A stretch of DNA of 64,000 bases, taken from positions 305,567-369,566 of the forward strand of contig ML976725.1 of NCBI GenBank assembly GCA_010015655.1. Reading direction: 5' to 3'. Shown here one piece after another: positions 46,087-58,612 of this stretch. The notes beneath the pieces are model-generated. The model was not told where the DNA came from, did no database searches, and saw only the letters and a program-made list of their open reading frames with translations. The DNA comes from Bimuria novae-zelandiae CBS 107.79 (lineage: Eukaryota; Ascomycota; Dothideomycetes; Pleosporales; Didymosphaeriaceae). The stretch's first letter is position 1. Every line of letters begins with the position of its first letter. A program made the translations under genes and the position numbers.

Positions 46087-47894
46087 ATGTCGTCTGTTGT
46101 CTCGTCCGCACGACATGCATCAAAAACTGGAGGGTCCCCTTTCGACAACCTTCCAGCTGAATTGTACGAGGTCAGTTGCACCCCCCCAAAAATAAGAGCA
46201 CCGCGTCAAAAGTTCAAGCTTGCGAGTGGGGCTCAACTGCCGAAGCGTCGCGGTGTACCCGTCTTAATCGAAACTGACACTTTAAAGATTTTTGAACATA
46301 TCAAGTGGACGGCCTGGGAAGTCTGGAAACACAGGACGACGCGACCTAACCGCAACAACGTGCACACCTTTGACCACATCATTAACATCCACCGTCGCCC
46401 ATTGGACCACGGCATATGCTTTTGGCCCCGACCGGGCGACCTCCAAATCCGTCTCGTTAGCCGCGCTTTCAACCGCGCCATGCTGCGCGTGTACTTCAAG
46501 TACGAGGGCCTCAATTTCCTTGCCGGCAAGGAAAATATTTTGGAGCGCTTTGAAGAGCACATAATCCGCGATGATAACAAGACGTGGAACATCGCAAGTG
46601 CAGTGGAGAAACTAACGGTCGACTTGAGAGCTAGGGGATATGTGGAAGGGAGCATCTTCAAGAGAGAACACGCGGAGGAGTGGGAGTGGGAGAAGGAGGA
46701 CCACAAGAATGAGAAGCTCGAAGAGCGCGCCGAGCGACTGAAAGCTCTCGTCGATCAAGGGATCTTGGTTCAAGCTGTTCGCAAAATGCCCAAACTCAGT
46801 TCACTTATCGTTCATCTTCCGGAGCAGTGGCGGAGCGACAGACCCAATTGGGAAAGTTCAGGCTACGATGAAGACGACGATGAAGGCCAGTACGGTGAAC
46901 AGTTCAAGCTAGATCTGCTGCATAGCCTCCGTGAAGGCATGGGCGCCATCTTTCAACCTCTGGTTGCTCCTCCTCCCCCCACACAGTTGACCTGGGGCCT
47001 GGCCATCTCGCTTTCTTGGCATATCTCCGTCTCACGCTCCCCTGCGCATATGGCTTCACCCGTGTGGCTTCTTACATGCCCGATTCCGTGGCCTTAAGGC
47101 TGCGGCATTTATATCTGGAATATATTGATGGAACAGGAGAAGGAGGCGACCTGGTATACGCTCAGAGTTGGCAGGGCGACTCGGGCAGCGAAGGAGATGA
47201 AAACTAACCGTTCTCAAATCTGCAGTATCAGTACCCAAACAAGAGTTACATGGACGACATATGCAGGCTCGTCAACCGCTGCAGGAACCTCGAGTCACTT
47301 GGTCTTGTTGGGACGCAACGCATCAACCTTGAAGAATTGAACTGGCGGCCAGCGAACGGAGGGCTCAAAAATCTATACCTCTCACGGGTAGTTGGATCTG
47401 CGGAAAAGTTTCTCACCCTGCTATCTTCCATGGGAGGGGAAGAGGGAGGTGTCTGCAGCATCGAGGCCTTCGAGATTAAAAACGGGGACCTGATGGATGG
47501 GACATGGGAGTCTGTGTTCGCGTACCTACTTACCTCTCCCTCGCTCCTCCATTTTTTTGTCTACCACCTCGTTTACAACAAGTATGGCAAGTCGTCACAC
47601 CTCCGCAGATACAACCATCGGCCGTGGGAGAATGTATCTGAGATTTGGACCGAGAGCGACGGCGATGTGAAGAGCTTGGTGGATGTTATTAGGGCAGTGC
47701 AGGGATGCGGGTACAGCTTGAATGAGACGATGAACGAGTGCGTGAAAGAGAACCGCCAGAGTACATGGACGCGTTGACAATGTCGCAGGTTCGCCGACGA
47801 GGAAGACGAGGACCAGAAGGATCTAGTTGAAAGCGGGGATGATTTCATGGCTGTTGATCCCCCTTTATGGACTGAATACATTTCTTCTACATAG
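46087..47894 (+). CDS. F-box-like / leucine-rich fungal protein
   Basis: Five exons are inferred: 46087-46170, 46288-46930, 46987-47153, 47226-47737 and 47789-47894, giving 503 residues with consistent phases. The first junction makes FDNLPAELYEIFEHI, a short F-box-like motif near residues 18-32, and intron 1 is in frame, so it could also be retained. The body has LRR-like segments: LDLGPGHLAFLAYLRLTLP, LRHLYLEYI, CRNLESLGLVG and GGLKNLYLSRV. The end is acidic (FADEEDEDQKDLVESGDDFM) and closes with DPPLWTEYISST. Such proteins are abundant and variable in Dothideomycetes, and their function is unknown. Its stop codon lies only 11 bp from the stop of the convergent gene on the minus strand. Intron 3 (GTATAC donor, AACTAAC branch) and intron 4 (GTGCGT) are well supported; intron 2 is less certain. 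Confidence 0.68.
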
Positions 47895-47905
47895 TCAAAC
47901 AACCA

Positions 47906-48610
47906 TCATGTATCCATCTCAACATGAGCGCCCGAGCTTGCATCGCCCTCCTCAATCCGAAAAGCTGATCGCACTCTTGCGCGACGCTGATTCAAATACT
48001 GGTCCCTTGAAATAAATTCTGTACGTAAAAGTTCGTGTTCGTCGAAAGCAAGTTCTTCCCATAAAACGTCTACTTCGACGCGATGCTTCGCCCTTAAGAC
48101 GATGTTTTCGTTCCGTATAGTATCAATGAGCTCATCCCAAATGCATCGATGCACGCCGATCTTGAACACGACGTGGAGGCGCTCCAACTTCGGGAAACGA
48201 TCGCTCAGCGAGCGCAGTACGCGATAGTCTGGCACCCCGTTTAGAAACATGGCTGGCGTTACGTACTCGAACCTGCAGTTGGGGGCCCGTGGAGATTCAA
48301 GATGGTGGAAGGACGAAGATCTGTTATCGATGCGAATTCGACGTGCCTCGTTTGGGTAAATGAAGCACTCAAAGTGAAGAGCGCGTATGCGCTGGGTGGC
48401 ATGAACAGGAGGGAGGTATAAACAATTGGTCGGATTTTGGTGGGTAGCCGTGAACCAGCTGTTCTGCAGCATTATCACGTTGTTGCGATAAAAAGCCTCG
48501 GTGACGTATGGCTGCAACGCTTTGGAGATTTGTAGGAAACGCATTAGACGAACTTTTTGGGAGAGGAGAACCTTGGCTAGCTGAAGGCTGACGGGACGTG
48601 TGCTAGACAT
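47906..48610 (-). CDS. F-box-like fungal protein, 5' end unresolved
   Basis: From ATG 48610 to the stop at 47906 there are 234 residues. However, the same frame continues upstream to about 48674 and encodes QRLPNEIIFEIIRHAL just before that ATG, an F-box-like motif that is probably part of the protein. No in-frame ATG lies upstream before a stop, so a 5' exon must be spliced in, perhaps at the TTAATAG acceptor ending at 48675. The body contains RIRALHFECFIYP and VLRSLSDRFPKLERLHVVF, typical of the fungal family of F-box-like proteins with a folded C-terminal part. Function unknown. Convergent with the gene ending at 47894. Confidence 0.62.
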   Translation of the reverse strand: MSSTRPVSLQLAKVLLSQKVRLMRFLQISKALQPYVTEAFYRNNVIMLQNSWFTATHQNPTNCLYLPPVHATQRIRALHFECFIYPNEARRIRIDNRSSSFHHLESPRAPNCRFEYVTPAMFLNGVPDYRVLRSLSDRFPKLERLHVVFKIGVHRCIWDELIDTIRNENIVLRAKHRVEVDVLWEELAFDEHELLRTEFISRDQYLNQRRARVRSAFRIEEGDASSGAHVEMDT

Positions 48611-48674
48611 CTTCAGAGCGTGTCTAATAATTTCGAAGATGATCTCGTTCGGTAGGCGTTGTCCTGCGTCTGCC

Positions 48675-49372
48675 CTATTAACATCAATGTTTTACTGTAG
48701 CTCGAGTGACTGAAATACCTGAGCCCATCTTAGACTGGCCACACTTTGGGGACAGTGCGGCTTGTAGATGTTTCTGATTACCCAAATTCGATGCCGTAGT
48801 GTGTTTGTAGACGACCGCAGATGCCGCGACAGTATCTAATTTAAAGTCAATGAATATAGTTATCAGAAACTGCGCGAGGTTTGAAAGTACCTGTAAGCTG
48901 AGAGCACTTCTGTCCAACCTCGGTTTTGATTGGGTGAACATATGGCTTCTTGTCCTCTAATTAGTTAGCAAATTGAGCAATCGACCCATGCACCCGACTA
49001 CAAGGCTTACGTTAGGTAGAGAAAGTGATTAGAGCTGAGCGGTGCCTTCAGCACAGTGTACCTAGAAGGATAATATTTGTTTGAAGTGTGAAGGAATTCG
49101 ATCTTAGACCCCAAAACGTGACTTTAGTAATTCCACGTGGCCATGACGACGTTAAAGTTTTCCATCCCCTACCATTGCACCGTTATTCAAGAAACAACGG
49201 GTCCAATGTTGAGATCCAAAACTCCACGCGCCCTCAACATTCCACCATTCACCGCTTCCAGCTTCTATTCACGTAATCCACGTCCTCGCACTCGCGAGCG
49301 CGTCACAGGCAACTACTCAACAAACCCTTTGCCCCAACATCCACTTGTAACCAACCTCACGGACCAGCTCAC
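48675..49372. other. intergenic region, possible missing 5' exon
   Basis: About 700 bp. The 5' exon of the minus-strand F-box-like gene may lie here, for example near ATG 48941, but no splice can be fixed. Otherwise no gene is seen. Confidence 0.35.
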
Positions 49373-50767
49373 CTAAAGCCCACTCAAATTATACGCCAAC
49401 AAATTTGGCGTCCCGCTCGGGATCCCACTCAACGCATCCCTCGTCGCAACCTCCCTTAACCTCTCGCACAGCGCAACGGCGCCTCTTGGTCCCTCGAGGG
49501 CCAGAGAATACGCGCCCAAGCCCGCGATATGTGCTGCCGCGGCTCATGTGCCGGAAAGTGACTGCACCGCTGTGTTGGACGTGATCCAGAGACTCGTAAT
49601 CTGCCCACCAGGTGCGAAGATATCGACTGAAATGACTGGTCAGCTTGCAGTTGAGATGGAACCGGAAGCAGACCACGTACTCCCAGCCCCATGATTCGAC
49701 GAAGGCAACCTTACATCGTCAATAGTCGTCGCTCCTACAGTGCACACAGACGGTTCAGACCCAGGCGAGGACCCAACGTTATCCGTATTCGAGCTCCCCG
49801 CCGCGACCGCAAAGAACAGCCCTGCGTTCGACGCCGCTGCCACAGCGTTATTGAGGGCTACGCTGTATGCGCCGCCGACCGCGAGCACGGCGGTTGCTTT
49901 GCCTACGCTGCCTCGGGTCCGCATATCTTGCACGGCCCAGTTGATGCCTGCGATGATTCCCCATGCTGTTCACGTTAGCCTTCTCATCCCCTAAACCACG
50001 ACCATAGAAAAGAATATTGAGAGGAGAACTCACTCGTCCCCGACCCATCCCCACCCAGCACCTTCACACCCACCACCCCCGCAAACCTCGCAACGCCATA
50101 CGTCTGACTACTCGCCACACCCGCGACATACGTCCCATGGCCGTTCTGATCATCAGGCACACCCCCCACAGCGCTGAACCCCCAAATCGCGCGCCCTTCA
50201 AACTTCACATGCGTGACCTTCACCCCGGTGTCGAGCACATACACCCACGTGCCGCCCGTACGCTCGTATACGTAGTCAGTTCCGCCGGGTCTGCGATGTG
50301 AGATGCGCGCGAGATTACAGGGCGCGGCGGTTTGGACGTCGCGCTTTGCGTGCTGGGGGGTTGCACCGGTGAATGTGGGATTGGGTGTGAGGTGGAAGGT
50401 TTGGTCGGGCTCAATGTATTCGATCTGGGAACTGTTAGCTAGAATCCACCTCCATTCCTGTTTCCCCAAAAACACCTAAGCAACCTACCTCATCACTCTC
50501 CGCGAGCCTCCTTACCCCCTCGGCGGTAGCCTGAACACTATACCCTTTCAGCGCACCAATCTCGAAAGCCTTCGCATTCTGAGTAGAGAGCACGAGGTTC
50601 GCACGCTGCATATGCGCCACGACCGCCGCCTTCCCTACACTCTGCTTAAGCACGACGACATACCTGCTCTCTACCTCCGTCGTAGCATTTGCCGTTGGGA
50701 GAATGGGTGCGTGTGCGAGTGCGGAGGCAGAGAGGGCGAGGCTGAGGAGTGCGAGTAGGAGTCTCAC
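49373..50767 (-). pseudogene. proteinase K-like subtilase (S8) with TGA at the catalytic serine
   Basis: Four exons (50767-50489, 50424-50034, 49965-49681, 49626-49373) would give 402 codons. All introns have good signals (GTAGGT, GTGAGT, GTACGT donors). A signal peptide (MRLLLALLSLALSASALA) precedes an inhibitor-I9 propeptide (YVVVLKQSVGKAAVVAHMQ; IEYIEPDQTF). The catalytic Asp (VYVLDTGV, codon 158) and His (NGHGTYVAG, codon 189) are present. At codon 346, where the family has SGTSMA, the codons read SGT-stop-AAAAHIAGLGAY: TGA at 49546-49544 replaces the catalytic serine. The oxyanion-hole asparagine is also lost (VAAGSSNTD). Everything else stays in frame to a normal stop. It is probably a recently inactivated gene; a sequencing error at the TGA is possible but would not restore the oxyanion Asn. 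Confidence 0.8.
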
Positions 50768-51511
50768 CTCGATTGGAATTCAGGATGTGGAGGTATGCAA
50801 GATAGACTCTTTACCCGTAGACATCGTGTCCTGTGATCTGTGATCTGTGGTTATATTATATGGTCTGCGGGTTGGTGAGTGTGTAGTAGATACAGGACGC
50901 TCATGCTGCGCCTCCAATCTAGCAGGTCTTCGTATTTCCCTCCTCGGCCCTCTCCCTTCCTCCCGTAAGCGTCTAATCTACGCGAACGCCAAAGACTCTT
51001 ATATAACGACTAGTCGCGTCTACGCTACACATCTGCACGCACCCCTAGCAGCTCTCGGCGCCCTCACCCACTGGTCTACCTCCCCTCCCCAATACCCTAC
51101 CGTCCAGCTATTCCGGAAGGTGCCTTCTCACACACACATTCCGCTCATCACGCAAAAAAAATCAACATTGAAACATATCTGCTAACATAACACAATAGGT
51201 AGTTATTACCTCTGGTATCTCAAGCTGGTGCGCCAAGCCAAAATGCATGCATGCCACGCGCAAGTTACTCCAATCTGATCAAGCGCCCAAACACCGTCCG
51301 TTCATCAAGACTCCCTCCCTGCTCGGACAGAAACGACATGAAGTACCACTCCAAGCTCACGCTATGCTGTATGGGTAATGCATTTCGAAAGTAAATGTGG
51401 TGCCGCAAACCAAAGAATCGACGTGACAAAAGGAAAAGGCAAGGCGTCTTGGGACGCAGGGATGCGGCCATCTATCTCTGGTGCACTGACTCCAGCGAAA
51501 ATGATCGTGTG
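50768..51511. other. intergenic region
   Basis: About 740 bp between the subtilase start (gene on minus) and the stop of the next minus-strand gene. No additional gene is recognised; short frames look like chance. Confidence 0.4.
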
Positions 51512-54500
51512 TTAGATCTTTCTGCGGACCGTAAATTTGCGCGACACTGTCGTCGACGGGAGGGCTTCGGCGAACCGGTCTCGCGCTGGGGACTGTTAGC
51601 TTGCATCGGGAAATGATGAAGGATGCACTTACTCTCTGGGTTATCGAACGAAATCAACATATCGTCATGCTCGCCCGGATACTCGATCTGATCTAAACAA
51701 ACGAACCTCCGCTTCATACCAGCCCAGCCAGTCAACCTCCCCTCCTCCTTCCCCATCTTCCCCTCGCCCTTCCGCTCTTCCACCGGCAAAGCAAATTTAC
51801 AATCAACAAGACGCACTGAGGACTTACCATTCTTGTCAGACTTTTGAAACTCGTCTTGCGGCTTCAGTTGGAAATTCATCGCGTCTGCATGCGAGAAGTC
51901 TTCGAAAAAGGCAAGTAATTGGACGATGTTGTCTTGTTCGACGATCTGGATGCGAATGGTATTTGCGGTCCACTGCTTATAGATCGGGACGACCATGCGG
52001 CGACGAGCAATGGAGAGGGTAGAAGCAATGCTAATCATGTCAGCAAATGCTCAACGACCCGTTTGATTCGGGACCTTACCCATCGAACCTGACCGAGAAC
52101 CCAGTGACCGCAAGCTGGAAGTCGTGCAGGTCTGAATACGAAGCAAATGTCAACTTTCTTATAGTAGACGCAGTCGAAAGTGTCCTCAGAAGATCGGCCA
52201 GTGCATCTGGTACTTCCTTCTCTGAGCGAGATGCATCAATCGCAATAGCCATGTCACGCTGCGGGTTCCTAAGGAGCGTGAGTTCGGGGGCACCGGAAGT
52301 CGGTAGCCGGACGAGCAACTCGCCCGTGTCTAAATGTGTCAGCAATTTTACACATAGAACAATTCACTCCCACTTACCGAGATTCATGCGGTCTGAGAAG
52401 ACGCCAGCGCTATGCCTGACCAAAATCCTCAAGCTCTCACTCATAACAGTGGGGGCAGACTCTAAGCCAATGACATCAGGATCTTGGTTCATAGTCTTCG
52501 CTTCCACCCATTGTAACTTGTTCAACACGTTGCTCCCGCTTTGACTGAAACCTTCTGCTGGGTCTGCACTCTCGATGTTGTAAGCTTTTAATGGAACCTT
52601 TGCGAACTCTTTCTCTGCTTCACCTATGTTCAGAGAAGTGAGAAGCCCAAAGACCTGATTTCGCTCCTTGCTGTCGGCGAACACCATGCGCATGGTGCAG
52701 ACTTTGAACCGCTTGTCCGACATCTCTTCTCGGAAACGGATCACCATGGAAGGAGCTTGATCAGGCTCGGTCGTGTATGCGAAGTTCAGTGGCTCCTGCT
52801 TCGTGCCTGCTTCGTGCGATACGAATCCAACCGTACGATTCCTAGGATGGGTGACCATGACCACTCGATAACCACGGTGCAGCTTTCTCTTTCCTGTGCC
52901 CTCGCTACTCAATTCAAACTTCTCGAACATATGTAGTTTGCTGCCTTTAACAGGTTCCGCAGGAAATACGGTCGGGTTTGTTGGGTCCTTGTAAATACCT
53001 TCGCGGAGCATCATCACACACGCAGTGCTTTCATCTTTCCGTTCCCTGAGGGCGCTCTCAACGCGATTGGTGTGGTCGACAATGGTCCATAAACTTCGGA
53101 AATCGGAATCAATCAACTCAACGTTCAAGACAAAGCCATGTCGTACCTGAAGAGCAAAGCCATGGTTCTTTGACCTCCACGCAATATCCCTCCAGGTCGC
53201 GCCAAGATCCGCAGATGGTCCGACCATGATATTGACAAGCTCATTTTGAGAAGCAATGGCTAGCTTGACGTTGAAGTTCTCTCGACACCTTAATATTGAG
53301 ATGACTACAGGGAACGGTTCGCGGTCGGTGTTGAGGTCTTCGGTTGACATCGAGACCTGTGCAAACATTCTGAAATAGCAGAAATCTTCTCTCGTGTCCG
53401 ATACAGGCATGAACTTCTTCGGACTGATGTGTTGTTGTGCACCATCTTTGATGATGAGCTTGGCTGAAGCAGCAGAAAGAACGCCAACTGCATCTGGAGC
53501 AAACTTGGGGTATTTCTCCCAAATATCTTGTTGTTGACCTTGAATCAATGCTTGTGTTGGGGGCATGCTCTGGTGCCTCTTCATTGATCCTAAGAGCATT
53601 TTCAGGGATGAAAGAATCGCATCTTGCGTCTCGTAGACTTCTGCACTGGAGTCGTCGCCGACGTCTCTAGCTGCCTTTGCCTGAGAACCCATCTGCTGAT
53701 CGCCGTACTTGGGCAGTCTCGGATGATTGCTGAGAACTTCTGTGAGTATCCACCACGTTTTTGCAAGATCGACATGTGCCTGGATTAGACGCTCCGGTTG
53801 TGGTTCGGCAGTCTTCGGCCGACTCCTGATCGCGGTTTCCATTGCTGCGCGCCCTTTCAAAAACCACCAGCTGGCGACACGCAACCACACATTAGGGCTG
53901 TGATCATATATCTGACCGTTTAATTGTGCCATCAACTGGAAAACACCACGCATGTGCTCGACTCGCTCGCCGAAGTCTATGAAAGCACCTTCCGCTTGTT
54001 GTTTGGTATCGGAGCGAGCCAGCGATGCTGAAGTAGCTACATCTTGGCGTGGGCGGGACGGAATCTGGTTTGGCGGGGGCGGCATCTCGCGGTGCGGTGG
54101 TGGCGCTGGCGGCTGTTCTGACTGAGGAGGTGATACAAAGACTGGTCGCTCGAACTGTGGTGGAGTTGGTAGTATAGATGATTGGCTCAACGCTGAGAAT
54201 GGTTGTTTCTCTAGTGCGGATGGTGTTTGTTGTGTGGACATGCTGGTCGCGGCAGAGTATGGCTCATGCGGTGAATTGCGGGTTCGAGATGCGGCTGAAG
54301 GTATTGCGTGTGCAGAAGACGAAGAAGACGGACGAGGGTCAGTATCCAGTGGAGACGTTCCTGGCAACGTTGGCCTCCGCCCTGGAGAGGGTCCGCGGGA
54401 ACTCGCTCCGTAAGGATCTTCTACATTGAGCACATGCCGTGGTAGATCTGCTGGGGGTACTGGATCACGAGTAGCGAACCGCGGCGGGGTCTTGCCAGCA

Positions 54501-55852
54501 AGCGTGCCAGCTGTCGTGGGTGGCGTGCCGACGTTGAAGCCACTCGACTGTACGGAGCCGGCTGGGAACGAGCTTGAACTAGAGCCAGAGTCGCGTTTAG
54601 ATTCTCCACCCGCTGCTCGTGCCCCTTCATGAAGGGCTCTGCCCTCGTCGGCGCGCATCTTGTGTATCACTCTCGCCGAAAAGGAGTTGGGGTCCGTAGG
54701 TTCGCTCTCCAGGAAGCGCTCGGCGAGCAGCGCATTTGCGTCGATTGGTAATATTTCGTCCTTCATCTCTGGGAGTCGCGGTATAGTCGGGATCGGCTCT
54801 TCATCAGAATCTCCGGCGTGCTCGCTCCAGCCGGTTTGCGACCGCGACAGCGGTTTGGGGCGGAAGTCCTCCTCCTCCTCCTCTTCCCGTGTCGGTGGCA
54901 GTTCGTTGGTCATCTTCTTGGATAGCACGGGCGATACGTTTTCCGAGCCCTCGAAGGAGCACGCTGAGTCCATGCTCGGTCGCCCAGGGGTGTCACCCTG
55001 CTCTTCGGTCTCCTGGAGATCAAAGCCCGTAGGCGCTCTCGCCAAGGGCTTCGGCCGCTGGCCCAGGCCCATGTGTCCTAGCCCTCGGGCTGGCTCGGGC
55101 GGCGGGCTCGCATGTGTGTTGATGCTGCCCAGCTCCAGCTTCTGGCGCAATGGCGGCGACAGCTCTCCTCCGCTGGTCAGCGTCCTGGTGACAATACCTC
55201 TCTGTGCAGCCTGTACATTTTGGCTGTCGAGAGCGTTGAACGTGGGGCTGCGTGTGCTGAGCGCGATGTCGTCCTGATGCGTCTGCCCCGCCAGCTTGTC
55301 CACATCGGAGACGCTCTTCGACTTTCGGCGGTTGTATACCTCGATCGACGGCTCCTCGCACTCGTCACCGCCCTCGCCAATTATAATGGGCTGTGTGCGC
55401 ACGAACGACACCGTGAGGCCCTTCTTGCGCCCGCTCTTCTTCAGTCCCCCGTTCTTTCCTGCGCTGTTGATCACGTCACTCGAGGAGGGCCATCGCTGTG
55501 CGCTGACGACGTCGATCCTCGGTCGGCTCGAGAGGAAGGCGGCGGCGGCAGCCTCTTTCTGGGCTTGTGCGCGCTCGGTGGAGGGTTTGAGGAAGCTAGA
55601 CGCGGGCAGTCAGCAGAGTGCCGCAGTGTATGCAGGTAAACAATGCAGGTGGGGTATTGCGGCGCAGCTGTAGTAGGTCGGACTGCTGGGAGGAGGGTGT
55701 AGCGGGCTTGCATACTCATTCACATCGTCATCCAGCCTGAACGACGCCTGCGTCTTGGGCTTGGGGTCCTCTGGGGGCGCGTCCGGGACGGCATCTCTTG
55801 CGAACAGCTTGGCCTTCCACCTGCCCTTGCTGCCCTTGAATGCGTCGACCAT
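51512..55852 (-). CDS. large conserved fungal protein of unknown function
   Basis: Five exons (55852-55716, 55595-52378, 52329-52080, 52030-51633, 51585-51512) join in phase to 1358 residues. Introns have GTATGC, GTAAGT, GTAAGG and GTAAGT donors. The start at 55852 gives MVDAFKGSKGRWKAKLFARD. Residues about 60-560 are disordered, rich in Ser, Pro and charged residues. From about 560 the protein becomes folded: FIDFGERVEHMRGVFQLMAQ, NVWLRVASWWFLKGRAAME, LAKTWWILTEVLSNHPRLP. Beta-rich segments follow toward the C terminus (GFALQVRHGFVLNVELIDSD; MRMVFADSKERNQVFGLL), which could be PH-like folds. The end reads RDRFAEALPSTTVSRKFTV. I recognise the pattern of a widely conserved filamentous-fungal protein but cannot name it. 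Only the last acceptor choice required judgement. Confidence 0.82.
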
Positions 55853-58612
55853 GGCGCCGTCTGCCCGTAATTGTGGGCTATGTCCAGTAGCAGCAATTGG
55901 ACAAGGTGGCCACGGTATGGTACTGGGGGGCCGAGTGTGGGAGTGGTCGTGGAAATTGGGCACGCGACGTCGAGGCTGCAGGTGAGTGCTATGGGAGGGC
56001 GATTGGTGGGGCCGTGTCTCTAACGGCGGGAGCGCATCTCTGAAACGCAAGTCGGGCCGCCAACCAGTGCGGTGGTGGGGGTTGGGTGGCACTGAATACG
56101 GTGCTTGTATGCTGTTGAGGGCGCGGTAGGGATGATTGAGGGGAGGAGAGAGCACTAAGCACCACGACCCTGAGAACTGGCAACAGCGCTCTACTACCTA
56201 GGTAGCGGAGGGTGCGAGACCAGTAGTAAGTGGGGACCAGCGGACCAGCGTCGTCTCACGAAGCTTGTCACGGTGAAGATGTAGCGCAGTGCCTGCAACG
56301 GCGCTGCTGAAAGGAAATACAGGGTGCCGTTGCAGCGTCGTTTGCCGTTATCTGCATCCTTCGACCCCGCCATATTGCTCTTCACCGGTGGTCCAGGACA
56401 GCGTCGCGACAACAGTACATAGCACACGACAACAGACAGCACAAGGGTAACGGCGCCGCTGTTTCAGCTTCCCGGTGACTAACTGGCTGTCGGTGTAGAA
56501 AACTATGGAGAAAGGGTCCTACCACCGCTGATGCTGGCGCACAACTGTACAAGCGCTGTGGAGACCACATCCCGGTCTTGCCCCACGCCGTCTGTTCCAG
56601 CTTGAGATGATGACGTGCCTGCCGAGGGTCCCCATCATTCGCCTGTGCCTGGCGTCCTTTGTGTCTGCCAAAGCCCTGCAAAAGCCGTCGTTGATCTCGT
56701 CCACGAAGAGCAACAACGGAGGGACGGAGATGGTTGGAGATAACAGTACCACGCCAAGCATCCAATTCATTCTCTCCGCGCTGTGCCACATGTGAGCCGT
56801 AGATATCTTCGATAGCACGGTCCATGCAGACCCATGCAGCGCTTATGGCCATTGCTCCATCTGGCCTCTTCGAATAAGTTGAGCAGATTGACCCAGGGGA
56901 CGAGCGACACGCCTCGTCACGAGGGTAACATGCTCCTGATTATCACGATCTGCTATCATGAACCTCAAAACAAACATGGGCGATGGATAGAAAAGTGAAT
57001 GATTGACACATGGAGCCCGGCGGTGATTGCGAGCTGCGTTCGATCGGCCTCCGCATCGTTAGCGATCTGCTACCCAGGCAGCGTTAGAAGTCGGACGTGC
57101 CGAATCTGGTGAAGCGCTCTCGTGCGTAGTCAGTGAGTCCACCGCTTGAGCTATTTATGGCGCATCGTGGTCAGAATCTGAGGGCACAAAAAGTAACAAC
57201 ATTTGAAAGTTGAGTGCTCTCGGAATACAGGCTCTCACGACCACGGAAAAGTCGCAGATAGCGCACTAACTATGTCCTCCTAAAACTAACTAAAGTACGT
57301 TAAGTTACCCTAGGCTAATCTGTGGTCTTTCGAGGGCGTGAGAGTATGGTCGAATTTGAGCTGTTCGCGAAAGACAGGCCTTGCACTTCACAGAGAAACC
57401 ACAAATGTGAGCCAAAGATTTGCCAAGGCGCGGCTATGCCCCACATTATCGGTAGGCCACGTAGAGCCAACACTCTAATGGCGGACTCGACGAAGAGAAA
57501 AGAGGAGCCGCGCGGTTCCGGCTCCGGTGTTACTTCAACAAGTAGAGCAGAAGTCGCTCCTGTCAAGTGTCAAAATCGGTGAAACCTGTTCAGCAAATCC
57601 ATGCTCGGAATGTACTGCCCGCACGCTCCATATAATATACGTCCTGCGATCTCATCACGATGTTACAAGCCTAAGAGTTCGACTCAGTGCAGTAGTGTCT
57701 CTTGGAGCATGTGTCCCAATGGCCGGACTGGACTAAAACTGAGGACACCGTAGTTGAATTAGGCAGTCACGGACGTACTGCGCGACGTGTCTGCGCTGGC
57801 CGTGACCGCGAGCTAACAGCTTGAGGCACTTCACAGATGGGTAATAGAGGCCAAGATGACCTAAACAGGTGTTTTGTACATCCAGATTGGGTGGGAGGAT
57901 GAATGTAGCAACACAAATGAGCACATGACCGTCACTCTATGCGAGCTCATCACATCCATCGTGCATGAGAAGCGGCTCTTTGGTGGACGTTTTGTCATCG
58001 CAAGCCATTCGGCTGGCAGTGGGTGCATGACGTTCACCAACGCCAACCATTCCAGCCGAAGCCAGCCAGACAGCCCACACCACACTTCCCGCTCGTCCAT
58101 CGCAGTAATAATCTATACAGTCCGCCCACCTTGGCTCGAAAGTGATTCATCTAGGTATGTGGGCATCGATCCCACGTACGCCGTTGCTACTGTGATTGGA
58201 CGACATCCTTCCTGCCGCTTTGCACAAGCGCGACCGGCCTCTTCGCACCTTCCTGCGACGCACACAGCATCCCACAGTGCCTCCTCCACGAGCCCAACCT
58301 TGCGCGGATCCGGATAGCGGAAGTCATCATCATCTAGACGGCGAACCTACACCGCGCCTGTTCTCTTGACATACCGTCCTTGCCCTCGGCGCGCATTATC
58401 GGCCGACGGATACCTGCGTCACCACTGCGCAAGCCTGCTCCGTTGCGCCTCAACGGCACCAGGACCACTCGCGTTTCTAGGCTTCGTATCGCATGAACGC
58501 AACGCCATCCATTTGCGCCCGTAGGGGATGGCGCTGAAATCCCTAGGTTGGCCCGTCGCACTCGAAGCCTGAGCCTGATCAGCACCGCGCGTAGCCCACG
58601 CGGCTTGGAAGT
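55853..58612. promoter_or_regulatory. 2.76-kb divergent intergenic region
   Basis: This separates two genes transcribed away from each other (starts at 55852 and 58613). It is long for this gene-dense arm. Frames of 60-180 codons occur but none shows family motifs or plausible splice structure. It may contain long 5' UTRs, upstream exons or a non-coding RNA; none can be shown from sequence. Confidence 0.4.

Noticed and set aside
49544..49546. Selenocysteine recoding at the subtilase TGA
   Set aside because: No selenoprotein machinery is expected in Pezizomycotina, and the oxyanion Asn is also lost, so inactivation is the simpler explanation.
49389..49676. Open frames opposite or offset within the subtilase C terminus
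   Set aside because: Shadows of the subtilase exon; only the frame with family motifs is meaningful despite its TGA.
56382..56852. 156-codon minus-strand frame between the two divergent genes
   Set aside because: No domain, atypical composition, overlapping alternative frames of similar length and no plausible splice partners.
58155..58180. tRNA T-arm-like hairpin gtgggcatcgatcccac
   Set aside because: No matching acceptor, D or anticodon arms are found upstream or on the opposite strand at tRNA spacing.
57874..58317. 147-codon plus-strand frame upstream of the large disordered protein
   Set aside because: Sequence shows no family resemblance and ends in Ser/Thr/His-rich low complexity typical of chance frames.
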